Source of the DNA: Saxidomus purpurata
Lineage: Eukaryota > Mollusca > Bivalvia > Venerida > Veneridae
Direction: 5' to 3'
Assembly (NCBI GenBank): GCA_022818135.1
Contig: JAFMSR010000003.1
Span: 15,575,134 to 15,639,133 of the forward strand
Length of the DNA: 64,000 nucleotides
Positions 48,265 to 59,400 of the stretch are shown in pieces. Every line of letters starts with the position of its first letter. The first letter of the stretch is position 1. The notes below the pieces were generated by a model. The model saw nothing but the letters and a program-made list of their open reading frames with translations. It ran no database searches and had not been told where the DNA came from. The translations under genes were made by a program, and so were the position numbers.

Positions 48265-48506
48265 AAAAAAAAAAAAAAAAAAAAAAAAAAGAAGTCCATG
48301 CGCAGGTTAGCAGACAGGGTGACCCCTGCGCGTGACCTCTGTAGGTGGGCGAATGGAAATTTTACTTTCATGTTACAGCTCAATCTATTTGCTGACGTAT
48401 ACAACACGCGCAGTAAACCGAAAGTAGCATAACGTGATGTACAGTGTTTACAAAAAACACATGCATGTCTGTCGAGTGAGTAACAAAATATGCCGGTGTG
48501 CAAAGG
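48265..48506 (-). repeat. Dispersed repeat (copy 2 of 5093-5308) next to a 26-A run
   Basis: 48291-48506 is the reverse complement of 5093-5308 with few differences. It is preceded on the plus strand by 26 A at 48265-48290, which is a poly(T) at the 3' end of the element on its own strand. Confidence 0.8.
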
Positions 48507-48509
48507 ATA

Positions 48510-49430
48510 TAGTCTTTATAGCTATCAAACAATCAGGTTACATAATTTCTGACTTAATTTATTATAAATTAGGACCCAACTTGACGCAAACTGAAGAGTG
48601 TACATGTACTTCGAAATCCCCTTGGTGGAAATCCCCTTGGTCCAAAAATGGCAAAGTAGTCATAATCCCCTCCCCAATGGATTTTACAAGTGGGAAAGCA
48701 TAAATTGAATAAAAAAATGACTTAATGTTTTATTTGTCTCTATTTTAACTATAGCGAATGATTGAAAAAAATTGAAATTGTTTAAATTGAAATGTAAAAT
48801 CCATTAAGGGGATTATGACAACTATGCCATTTTTTGGACCAAGGGGATTATGACCAAGGGGATTTTGAGTGTCTCCCAAACTGAATTTGGTTAAAGTTTT
48901 ATGTGCAAGTTACTATCAGGCATATATCTACCATTGCTGAAATTGATTTGAAACATCTTTAGAATCATCAGGGGTTTCCAACAATCAAGTTACATAACTC
49001 TTGACCAATTTAATTACATATTATGACCCTTGTTGGACTTTGAAATTTTGGTTAAAGTTTTGCATGCAAGGTATTATAATAACCACTTTTGGGATTTATT
49101 TGGAACTTCATTAATGTCTTAAGGGGTGTCAGAGTGTCAAGTTAGATAACTCCTGTATTAATTTAATACAAATTATGGCCCTTGTTTGACTTACAAAATG
49201 CTGTTAAAGTTTTGCATGCAAGGTACTATCATGCACATATCTCAGTAAACACTCATAGGATTGATTCAAAACCTCAATATAGTATTTAAAGATATCAAAC
49301 AATTAGGTTAGATGATATATTCTGACTGAATTCATTATTAATAATGGCCCTTGTTGAACATAGAATGTTTGCTTAAAGCTTTGCACATACTTTCAGTAAC
49401 CACTTAAAGGAATAACTTGAAACTTAGAAA
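48510..49430. repeat. Tandem dispersed repeat with TTAAAGTTTTGCATGCAAGG units
   Basis: Units include AGGTTACATAA, TTATGGCCCTTGTT, GTTAAAGTTTTGCATGCAAG and CACATATCTCAGTAAACACT-like phrases. A separate element (48596-48877) is inserted in the first unit. Confidence 0.75.
48596..48877. mobile_element. MITE with long inverted arms and 8-bp target duplication
   Basis: Inverted arms at 48611-48688 and 48793-48868 (AAATCCCCTTGGT, TTGGTCCAAAAATGGC, AATGGATTTTACA). The same 8-mer AAACTGAA flanks it at 48588-48595 and 48878-48885, and the host repeat reads continuously across it. An 8-bp duplication suggests a hAT-type mobiliser. Confidence 0.8.
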
Positions 49431-49920
49431 TAGTTTTTGATGACTACAGTTTTCTAGTTTTACGTAGAGTCAACAGAATTTTGTTGAGCTGTTTACTGAT
49501 AAAAGTTCTGTTTTATTGGCCAAGCATGCCGTTCATCTGGGTCAAAAACTAGGTCACGGGAAACCTTGTGCACGCAAATTATGTTTTTTTTTATTGGATC
49601 TGTATGAAACTTGGTCAGTATGATTGTCTTGATAAAATTTAGGTCAAGTTTGAATACGGATCATCTGAAGTCCAAAACTCTGTCCCCCTGTTTAAACCCT
49701 TGTATGTGCAATACAGGTGACATTAACATTTTCATGAAAATTGGTCAGAATGTGCGTGTGGGTCGCCTGGATTATAAACTAGGTCACCAGGTCAATTCCG
49801 AGGAAATCCTTGTTGGTACTCTAGAAGTCACATTTTATAGCAAATCAAAATGTAAATTGGCCAGACGTGACAAACAGAATGTTTGTGTTTATGATATTTA
49901 GTTTAAGGTTGGAAGTTTGG
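49431..49920. repeat. Dispersed repeat with GAAACTTGGTCAG and AACTAGGTCAC phrases
   Basis: Two divergent units (TGTATGAAACTTGGTCAGTA then CATGAAAATTGGTCAGAATG, both followed by AACTAGGTCAC-like text). A 96-codon open frame here is a by-product of the repeat. Confidence 0.7.
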
Positions 49921-50077
49921 CCACATAATTACGTTCATAGGTATATCTCAGGTGAACGATATAGGGTCACGTGACATGCTTTTTCGACGTAGTCGTATAC
50001 TTTTGATTTGAACTTCCGTTGGTATGGACGCGTTGTTAACCAACTTCGTTATGATGTGACCAATCAGAATCTGCAAA

Positions 50078-50364
50078 TTTTGGCTAGCGTTTCGGTACCG
50101 GAATAAGCAGTGTACTGCCCGGGAGCCTTCTGAAACACAAAATGTGTATATTTTTTTATATTATAGTTATTTATAATAAATCATGTTGCAAAAAAGAAAA
50201 ACAGAACACGTTATGTCAAGGTTTCTGGACAGTACGAAGATCAACTTTGGTATTCAACGAGGTGTTGTCCGGGGCCGGATATTAGCGTCTTGATTTTTGG
50301 CTAGCGTTTCGGTACCGGAATAAGCAGTGTACTGCCCGGGAGCCTTCTGAAACACAAAATGTGT
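50078..50364. repeat. Exact 70-bp direct repeat, 217 bp apart
   Basis: 50078-50147 and 50295-50364 are identical (TTTTGGCTAGCGTTTCGGTA to ACACAAAATGTGT). Around them, ATCAACGCTTTGTGAATTGA (near 50437) and AGCAACGCTTTGTGAATTGG (near 50802), and GTCACGTGACATGCTTTTT (49966 and 50764), also recur. The 49.96-50.87 kb stretch is thus a nest of local duplications. Confidence 0.85.
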
Positions 50365-50879
50365 TTATTACGTCACCTACGTTGACCATCTTTTTTTTTA
50401 AAGATATTACTTGTTTAATCTAAAGTTATGATTTTTTATCAACGCTTTGTGAATTGAAGCTACCGATGGGAAAAGACCAAAAATAAAATGGTGAGATTCT
50501 CTGTCACCTTCATCTTGCGATTAAGAGAAATTGTTTCATGTTAGCGATGTAGGGTCATCATAATATCTTGTTTATCAATGTAAATAATTTTTCCTTGATA
50601 CAGTCAGCCCAATATAGTATGTCTGGACAAATATTCACGTCAGATACTTTTTTCCATGCGTCAAAGGTTTCATAAACGGCGAACTGATTTCATCTCTCTC
50701 TGTATCTGTATTGTATTCTTTATGGGCAGATTACATCTATGTTTCTTTCAATGACGCACAAAAGTCACGTGACATGCTTTTTTAATCTGAAGGTATGAGT
50801 TTTAAGCAACGCTTTGTGAATTGGAGTTACCGATGTGGTTTTGTGACCTGCAATGATATAAGGCCGTCTTATACAACCT

Positions 50880-51600
50880 TAATAGGGGCTGATCTGTTTG
50901 AATAGAATAGAAAAAACTTAAACAAAACTGTAAAGGCCAATACGTTAGTTATACCATAGTACAGCAGTTTCAAAATAAGATCTGTTTCCGATGGATGGTC
51001 AGTACTGAGTATAACACCCATTTTAACGCTGATTAGACCACGTGATCTAATTCACTGTTAAATGTGGACGTAAAGAGAAAACTGAAAAAGTCGGGATGTT
51101 TTTTAAGATGCTTTAGTTTTGTTTTGTTTTGTTTTTTTGCTCACCTGAGCATGCATGCTTGGGATGAACTATTGTGACTGCTTAAAATCGCCGTTGTACT
51201 ACCGTCCATCATTTCTTCAAACAGCATCTCTTCTGAAACCACATTACCTTGTGCGTGGTCTACTATCAAAGTTGTGCGAAGAATTCCATTCTATGTAGAA
51301 TTCTGGAGATAGTTGTTGTGTAACATTGTCTGTACTAGTGGTCCTCTACAAAGTTTGTTTAAAACGAATGAATATTATTATGAATATAACTTCTTTCATT
51401 GGTGTTGCCAAAAATCTGAAACGCGGCCTGATGGAAACCTTTTTTCATGCACAAAGCAGCTACAAAAATATGAAAGAAATGTACTTTTGTCTAAATAAAT
51501 TTAACTCATACTAATTAGAAAAAAAACCCTCTCGATTACGAAAGAAGTTCTTTCAAATTATGTTATCGCTTTTGAAAATCACTCCAGATGAAATAAACAT
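50880..51600. other. Gene-free stretch
   Basis: No supported exon. Confidence 0.4.
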
Positions 51601-51698
51601 CAAAAAAAAAAAAAAAAAAACAATAGAAAAAACCAGGTCAAAAAAAAAAAAAACACAACAACTAGAAAAGAAGGGGAGAGACCAACAAACCCCCCCCC

Positions 51699-51736
<38 letters not shown>

Positions 51737-51817
51737 AAAAACAAAAAAAAAAATAAATTAATATAATTTATTTTTTTTTATTTTTATTTTTTAAAAACCC
51801 CCCCCCCCCCCACAAAA

Positions 51818-51849
<32 letters not shown>

Positions 51850-51903
51850 CCCCCCCCCCCAAAAAAAAAAAAACCAAACCCCCCCCCCCCCCCCCCCCCC
51901 CCC
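51601..51903. repeat. Poly-A / poly-C low-complexity tract
   Basis: Alternating long runs of A and C with a few T-rich blocks, including more than 20 C in a row. The poly-Lys, poly-Phe and poly-Gly frames across it are artefacts; sequencing error is likely. Confidence 0.95.
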
Positions 51904-51924
51904 AACTTTTTCACATATGACGTA

Positions 51925-52013
51925 TGACTGGTAGCAGGGTTCGAACCCATGGACTTCACTCTATGAAATTACGTTTCAAGACAGCGACTCCAACTACTCG
52001 GCCACGGAGGCAG
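51925..52013 (-). repeat. tRNA-derived relic or SINE head
   Basis: On the minus strand, TGGCCGAGTAGTTGG (A-box, 51990-52004) and GGGTTCGAACCC (B-box, 51937-51948) sit in tRNA order with a long variable region as in Ser/Leu tRNAs. The acceptor stem does not pair, so a working tRNA is unlikely. Confidence 0.55.
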
Positions 52014-53481
52014 CATAAAACGATGACGGGTCTTAAATGACACTGTGAGGGAAAGTTACCACAGGTCTTTATGCCAAGAGAATCTGATGCCGTACGTTTT
52101 GTACATACATTCTTATCAAAATTAATTTATTGTATTGGTACATGACAGGTAGACATGGTTTGCGTGTTTGCATCAGCTTTAATCTGCTGTTCAACAAGAA
52201 TGATAATTATATCTACATTACATACGATGTATTCAACCTTATGAATTATAAGCATAAGTTTATTTATAGGTCAAAGGTACAAGGATTTTACATATGCACT
52301 TAACTGAGCTAAACAACAAACATGCATGCCTGTGCGTTAAAGGCCTTTCATACAGAGAGGTTTGTTTCACGAGTCTTTGATCAAATCACCTTTTTTCGGA
52401 TGAATATCATTGTTTAACTGCTATCTGTCGACTAGATTGTTTCCGCACATTAACTGAAAAACCGTCCACCTTTCATTTTTCACCGGATGGTTGATTTGGA
52501 TACGTTTATGACCCCTATTGATTCTGGGGTCGCTCTCTCCCTTAAATATCATCGCCACAGTGACATGTACATTGATATTGTGACAATAACTTCAGAACAA
52601 TTCAGTATACAGTCTTTCAAATTTGACAGGATAGTGACCATGGCTCCTACTGATTAAGGGGACAATATGTAAAAAGACCACTGCTTAAAGGTCAATGCTT
52701 TTTTGGCAATAACCTCGGTCAATTCTCAATGTCATTTTGTCAAAGGTCAAGGTCACAGCAACCTTTGAAAATAGTTACAAACGACAATTCGACATCTGTT
52801 TGGCACTTATCCTGAAAACTTCTCATGGTGGTTGCTTGGAAGAGAATGACCCGAATTGATGTTAAGGTCACATGTGAAAGGTCAAGGTCACAGTAAACTT
52901 TTAATTTGTTCACAGTTTGGCTCAATGTACGTTACTAGTTTATCAAGGGATATGTGTGTTTTACAAACAGAGAGTTTTACATGTCTATATGAAAAAAATG
53001 TGGGGAAATCAGTTAAAACAGCATTTCTTGTTTAGTCAATAAATTGAAAACACTTAGATAAAAAATTTACTCAGGATAAGGTTACAATTAAAATGCATAC
53101 TGGTAAAATGTAGTTGATAAACATCTTTATTTGCGGAAGTAACGTTCAGTATGGAAGACACGAAAATAAACATTAAATAAGCTTGTTACATTAATGATAA
53201 AAAATAAAAGCCACAACATGCGTTTGTCATTGTCCTTTCGTCCAGTTTCTTGTCAAGTAGTAAATGACAATTATTACGTCTTTGATGGTTTTATATGACA
53301 ACAAACACTAAATATCAACACTTACCTTTAAAAGTAATCGGTAATTAAATAATTTGTCATCACTCAGTTCGCAAAACTCGGCGAATAAAAGTTGTAATAC
53401 ACCAAGTCAGTGTCTTAAATAATGTAGATTTCATTGTGAAATACTGTTTTTATCTGAATAAAAAAGGGAATTTAACGCGAC
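52014..53481. other. Intergenic region upstream of the SOD gene
   Basis: A GGTCAAGGTCACAG repeat occupies about 52500-52930. The last 500 bp before the SOD start are not repetitive to the eye. No TATA box could be called with confidence. Confidence 0.45.
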
Positions 53482-56400
53482 ATGAAACTGTTTGTTGTCG
53501 CCTCGTTGACTGGACTGCAGTTTTTGTCCTTAGTGGCTTACACCAGTTGCCAATGGGGATGGGAGCTTCCGCGAGAATACGCATGCGTAGAGCGTCCAGG
53601 TAGATATTTATTTTAACAAAAAACATTGAATTAAGCCCACAAAGGTGGGCATATTAAAATCGTACCGTCCGTCCGTGTGTCCGTAACATTGTTTCGTGTC
53701 CGGGATGATTCCCTTTGTCATGCATGAAGGCATTTTCATAGTAAATGACACAAATATTAAACACATGAGGACTACGTGTTCCGTGCAAAACCATCGTCCC
53801 CACCTCAAATGTCAAGGTCACACTTAAGGGTTTAAAGGTAAAAACATCATGTAATATATATGCACACATTTGTGTCCAGGCTGTTACTTTGTAATGCATG
53901 AAAGGATTTTTAAATCGTATAGCACAAATGTTCAATACACCAAGACGATGTGTCGCGTACAAGACCCACATCACCACCTCAAAAGTCTGGGTCATGCCTA
54001 GATTTTTAAAGTAATAGAATCCTGTAGACATGTGTTGACATTTGTGTGTCCGGATTGAAACTCATGCATTGGATGATTTTTAAAAAACACGGCACAAATG
54101 TTCAGCATATTAAGACGATGTGTTACGTGCAAGACACACGACCCTACCTCAAATGTCAAGGTCACACTTAAGAGTTTGAAAGTATTGAAACCCTGTCATG
54201 CAAGGAAGGATTTTAAAATTACATGGCACAATTGTAGAGCATACGGTGATAACGTGTAATGCGCATATTCTGTGTCTTTACCTCGAAGGTCAAGGCCACA
54301 CAAAGAGGTTCATGTCGGGAGTGTAAGTCTGTAATATTTGAATGATCTTAAAAAAGAATTGGTACAAATGTTCAGCACATGGAGATCAAGTGGCATATGC
54401 AAGTACAGTGTCTGCACATTGGAGGTCACTTACGGACATTCGTCACTAATAAGGGACAGCTTTTGTTTCCTCTGTTTATCTGCCTTAATTGAATCCGTTC
54501 GCAAATCTTGTTTGCATCACAAGACAAGTGACATCTTGAAACTTATATATACACGCATGTAAAATGATAGAAGCTTTGTCAAAATCTTTCAAGAATGATC
54601 GTTGAAGACTTTATGGGTCGTAGTAACAATAAAAGATTTGTGCAAACATAAGGAATACCGTCTACGTGTCTTCAACAGCAAAAATGATAGTGTAGCAGTA
54701 GGTAAAATACTTCCTTTATTGTTTCTAATGTGTAGTCACGAGTGGGGTGGGCGTAGTCACGAATGGGTGTGGGCGTAGTCACGTGTGGGGTAGTCAGGCA
54801 GTCATTCAATAGCTCCGAATGGGGTACTAAGTATGACTGATTTATTCGTGTTACATTAAGTTCTTTACTGACACATGACAACAGGTGGCATGTTTTGGCT
54901 AATATAAAAGCAACGTCCAAAAGGCAGATAGCTTAATGATGTCTCATCCGCAAATACAAGCTGATAAAATTGCTCTATGGACGGACCTTTATAAAATTTG
55001 CTTCAAATCAAATCATATCAGATAGCTTAATAACTTCAACAAAATGAGAGAAGAAGCGTGAACATTTATAAATCATTGAAGTAGGCTTGTTGAGTAATTA
55101 CTGTAGTTTTCAAGTTTATTCTGTGGTGAAAAAGAAAACATGTATTATATATGGTAAATATATGTAGTAGGATGAACTGCATCAAGTAGGAACGGTATAA
55201 TTTATTTGAAATGATTTTCAATACACAAAGAAAACAATAGACTAACGCGAGACCCCCATCCATCCACTTTTTAAAGACCGACATGATTGAACGCCTGCTA
55301 AATATGACAGTATCACCTGCATGTTGTATATTTGGAAAAGTTTTTGTTTTAATAAAACAGTTATAGGCATTCCATCACACCAGAAAGACTAATTCATAAC
55401 AGATAATAGCTAATTTACTGAGAGCAGTTTCCCATGATTGGTGCAGCATTATGCATTAAGTTGTTAAAAACGTATTTATCTATCCTAGTGTGTTGTATTA
55501 TTATTTTATGTGTCACATACAAAATACATGATATTCATATAAAGAATGCTATTATTGTTAAGAGTTGACGTAGAATGAAAAAAGAATGTATTAAAAAAGG
55601 AAAAAGTATGTGTTAGCATAAGTAACTTGCATCATCCGACAATTTGTGTTAACCGACATTTACACATGGTTCCGACCGATGTCGGTTAAGACAGGTTTCA
55701 CTGCATTTATATAAACAGAATAATATAGACCGTTGACCTTTGACAAATCTACTTAAAAACGGTCGTTTAACTGGCAAGTTCGTTTGAAATGTCTCTGCTC
55801 AGGCGCTTCAAATAAGGCTGTCGGTGTCAAAAATGAATGAAGCAATGGCCGCTAGGACAGGAACAGCAAGTTACTCTAACAACAAGTGCACAGCTATAGG
55901 TTGGCTCGGCATTGTTTTAGCTGTTAAATATCTAAAAACGAAGCAACTGCATTTAATCATGCTTTGTCTCTTATTATTTCAGTGCAAGCGGTGTGTAGAA
56001 TGGCTGCGAATCCAAATCTACCTCTATATCCGGAGATCTCGGGTGTCATCGTGTTTACACAAAGAATTGTAAGTTATTTGTTAACTCTACATTTTTTGAT
56101 ACATCCGCATTAAAAATAGTCCATTAACCGTACATTTACAGAATGAGAACATAATAATTATTATGCTCTAATTCTGTAAATGTACGGTTATGCAATACTG
56201 CCGTTGTCAATAGCCATTTATATTCTAAATAGTTTCGTATTGGTAACATGCAGTACATGTATAGTCATAATTGTCGCGTACGAGTCACGTTTGCTTCGTT
56301 TTAGAATGAGCTTCTATGATACGCCTTCATGAAATGAGTTATCAAAAAGCGGCATATATTATATACATACATATAAACATTACTTAGTTAAAGCAGGCAC

Positions 56401-59400
56401 TGATACTTGCATGAGGTCCACAATCTTGCCAGAGACAGCACAGTCTTGTAAGAAATTATACGCAAAAATACTATTTGTGCGAATCGAATAGCAACAATAA
56501 CATATTTATGTATTTCTATGAAACACAGAACATAATCACAGCCCAAGTGGTACCGCGTGATGCCGCTTTTTGATAATTCATTTCATGGAGGCGTATCATA
56601 GAAGCTCAAGTGTCCCGTCAATTTCTCATTGTTGTTGAAAGTACAATGGGTAAACGGCTCAGACAGCTTTCATCAGATTCCCAGATCGACCTTCCACCAT
56701 CAGTCGTATCATTACTATATACAATTAATATTCAGCGTTGGTTCCATCCGGAACAAGTTTAGAGAGCTATTAATATAAGTTGTATGAATTTGTTCCGCAA
56801 TCGATATTGACTAAATTACAAAATGTAGTATAAAATTGTAACATGTTCATTATCAGCATGGTCTGCTTGACCGTTTTTAGACCTGATTTTGTCCTTCACT
56901 TTCCGACAGCATTTTCTGCAGTATTAACATGGTATTATATCTGTCTGTGCGTATTGTTGGAACCTAATGTCGGTATTCCAAATTTTGCAGTGTCTGTCTT
57001 TTAGGTTCAGCCAATGTCAGTCATATGTTAAACCACCAGTTGGCACTGTGCTGTGTTATTCAGGGGCAATATTCATAAAGCAAATAAGATTTTCAACCTC
57101 AGTACTTATTTTACTCAATTAGGTGAAAAGGTTTTCCAGTGTACTGTTGATTACATAAATTCTTAGCCAGGGTTATTATTGGGTAAGTGACATAACAAAG
57201 TCTCGGGAATCATAAAAAAGAGCAAATGTTGATCACTGCAAACTCTTTAGAAATGAGCTCAATGACTGAATTTGAATTTAGTTACGCTAAAATAAACTTA
57301 ATAGATACGATCGCGAAGTTGCTGTTCATAAGTTTTTGTTTAATTAGCGGCATCATTATGTTTTTGTTTTATAATGAATCATCACATAAATTGCATATAT
57401 GCATTGGTATATATATTTATGTTTTGAGGTTAGAATATTACTGAAATAATTTCATTCACCGCGTTTTCATTCGTAACATTTGAATGGTCCAAAAATAGGT
57501 CAAACACCATGATATAAAGCTTACGCTGAAATGAGATTCATTCACATGATACATGAAACTATAGTCACGTGTTCTTGTTTTATTACAGTCGTGTTACGGC
57601 CATTACGCGTTACAATCGAAAATCAGCATTTCCGGTCTGCAGGCTGACGGGAACTGGACATACCATGGTCTACACGTGCATCAATCCGGGGACATGTCAA
57701 ATGGATGCGAATCTATGGGTCCACACTTTAATCCATACGGGACGGTCCATGGTTCTCAAAGAGATCCCTCAAGGTAAGCTAAAACTTTGATATTTATGTC
57801 TTAGATATATATCTTCTTCAGAAATTAAACTATTTTACACGGTCAGTAAACACTGGCTTGGCTTCTTATTGGAGTTGAGTTGAAAAAAGCGGCCATGATA
57901 CTTGCGGGATGGCGCTAACGACTAGAACAAGACAAAAAATGTACATGTATATAAATTCAGAGGGTGGGTTGATTTTATACGTTCTGTGACTAATTAAAAC
58001 AATGCAATTCTTGATGTCGTAGAAATGACCTAAAAGGTAAACTTGTTGCATTACTGTAGAGTACGTTCAATAGCATCTCCGCGACATTGGCGTCACCTCT
58101 CACCTTTTGAATGCCGGCCAGAATACCTGTAAGGTGTAAAACAAAATTGTCCATTTTTTTAACTAAAGCCCTTTATTTGTCATTAGTGCTTACTGGTTGT
58201 TACTCACTTTTAGACTCACTTCTGAAAATGGGTAGAATCAGTATTTCCAGGACTTGTTATACGTGTATTAGTGCTTCATTAGCATCATTTGGCACAAGTG
58301 CGTCCGTCCACATTTTGCTTCAAACGACATCTGTGAAACCACTGGGTCAGTGTTGATGATGAAACATGGCAGGGATGTTCCGTGCATGAAGCTCTATCAA
58401 ATTTGTTCAAAGAATTTGATTGCATGCAGAACTCATGATATGGCAACAAATAGGGAACACTTTAAAAATCTTCGTCTCTGAAAACACAAGCCCTAGAACT
58501 TGGATATTTAGCATACATCATTGCATAGTGGACCTCTACCAAGAATGTTTGGGTCAAAATTGACCCCCCCGGGAGTCACTTGATTTTACATAGATTTCTA
58601 TAGACAATTTTTACAAAATCTTTTCTTCAAAACCACAAGGCCTAGAGCTCAGATATTTTGCATGTACCAAGATTGTCAGAATTAATTGATTTCACATAGG
58701 CTTATATAAAAACTTCTTGTCTTAAATCACGTAGCCTATGACTTTGATATTTAGCATGTAGCATTGTCTAGTACACCTTTACGAATAGTTTCAAACCAGA
58801 ACTGACTCTAGGTCAAAACTGACCCTTTCAACACGATTGCTGATCTTGTATATTGTTATTATATGCCAATGGTAGGCAGGTGGGCGATAAAGGGCCATCT
58901 TGGCGCTCTTGTTTTGCGTCTTAAATGTATGAATCATTTATCGAAATCTTGCGACATTTGTGACGTTGTGACTGAGTGGCCTAGGACAAATAGAATATAT
59001 CTCGAAATCTTTCAGTCGACGTCACGTGGGTGACTTCGGTAACGTAGTGAAAGATCCCTACGGAAACATCCAGGGAGCAATATTTGATAATATAGCCAGT
59101 TTAGTAGGACGACTATCAATTCTTCGCCGTGGAGTAGTGGTGAGTTTTTCTCTTTGCTAGCTTGTTTGACTTATCTACCCTCGTATCTGGCCTAGACCGT
59201 ATGTCCGAGCACTTCTCATGCCTATGTTTTTATTTCGTCCACCTTTAATATGGTTCAAAAAATCAATAAAACATTGCATTGCATAAATTTTGATTAATGT
59301 TACCACCTGGCTATTTTCATGAGACCACAAACGTTATTAACAAAAAATGAAGAGTAAATCAAATTGTTATCGCCTTTATGACAGATATTAAAAGCAATTT

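Noticed and set aside
49611..49901. 96-codon open frame
   Set aside because: Part of a GAAACTTGGTCAG dispersed repeat; no splice signals or family match.
51553..51959. Poly-Lys, poly-Phe and poly-Gly open frames
   Set aside because: Translations of A and C homopolymer runs.
51925..52013. Functional tRNA-Ser/Leu gene
   Set aside because: A- and B-boxes are good but the acceptor stem does not pair.
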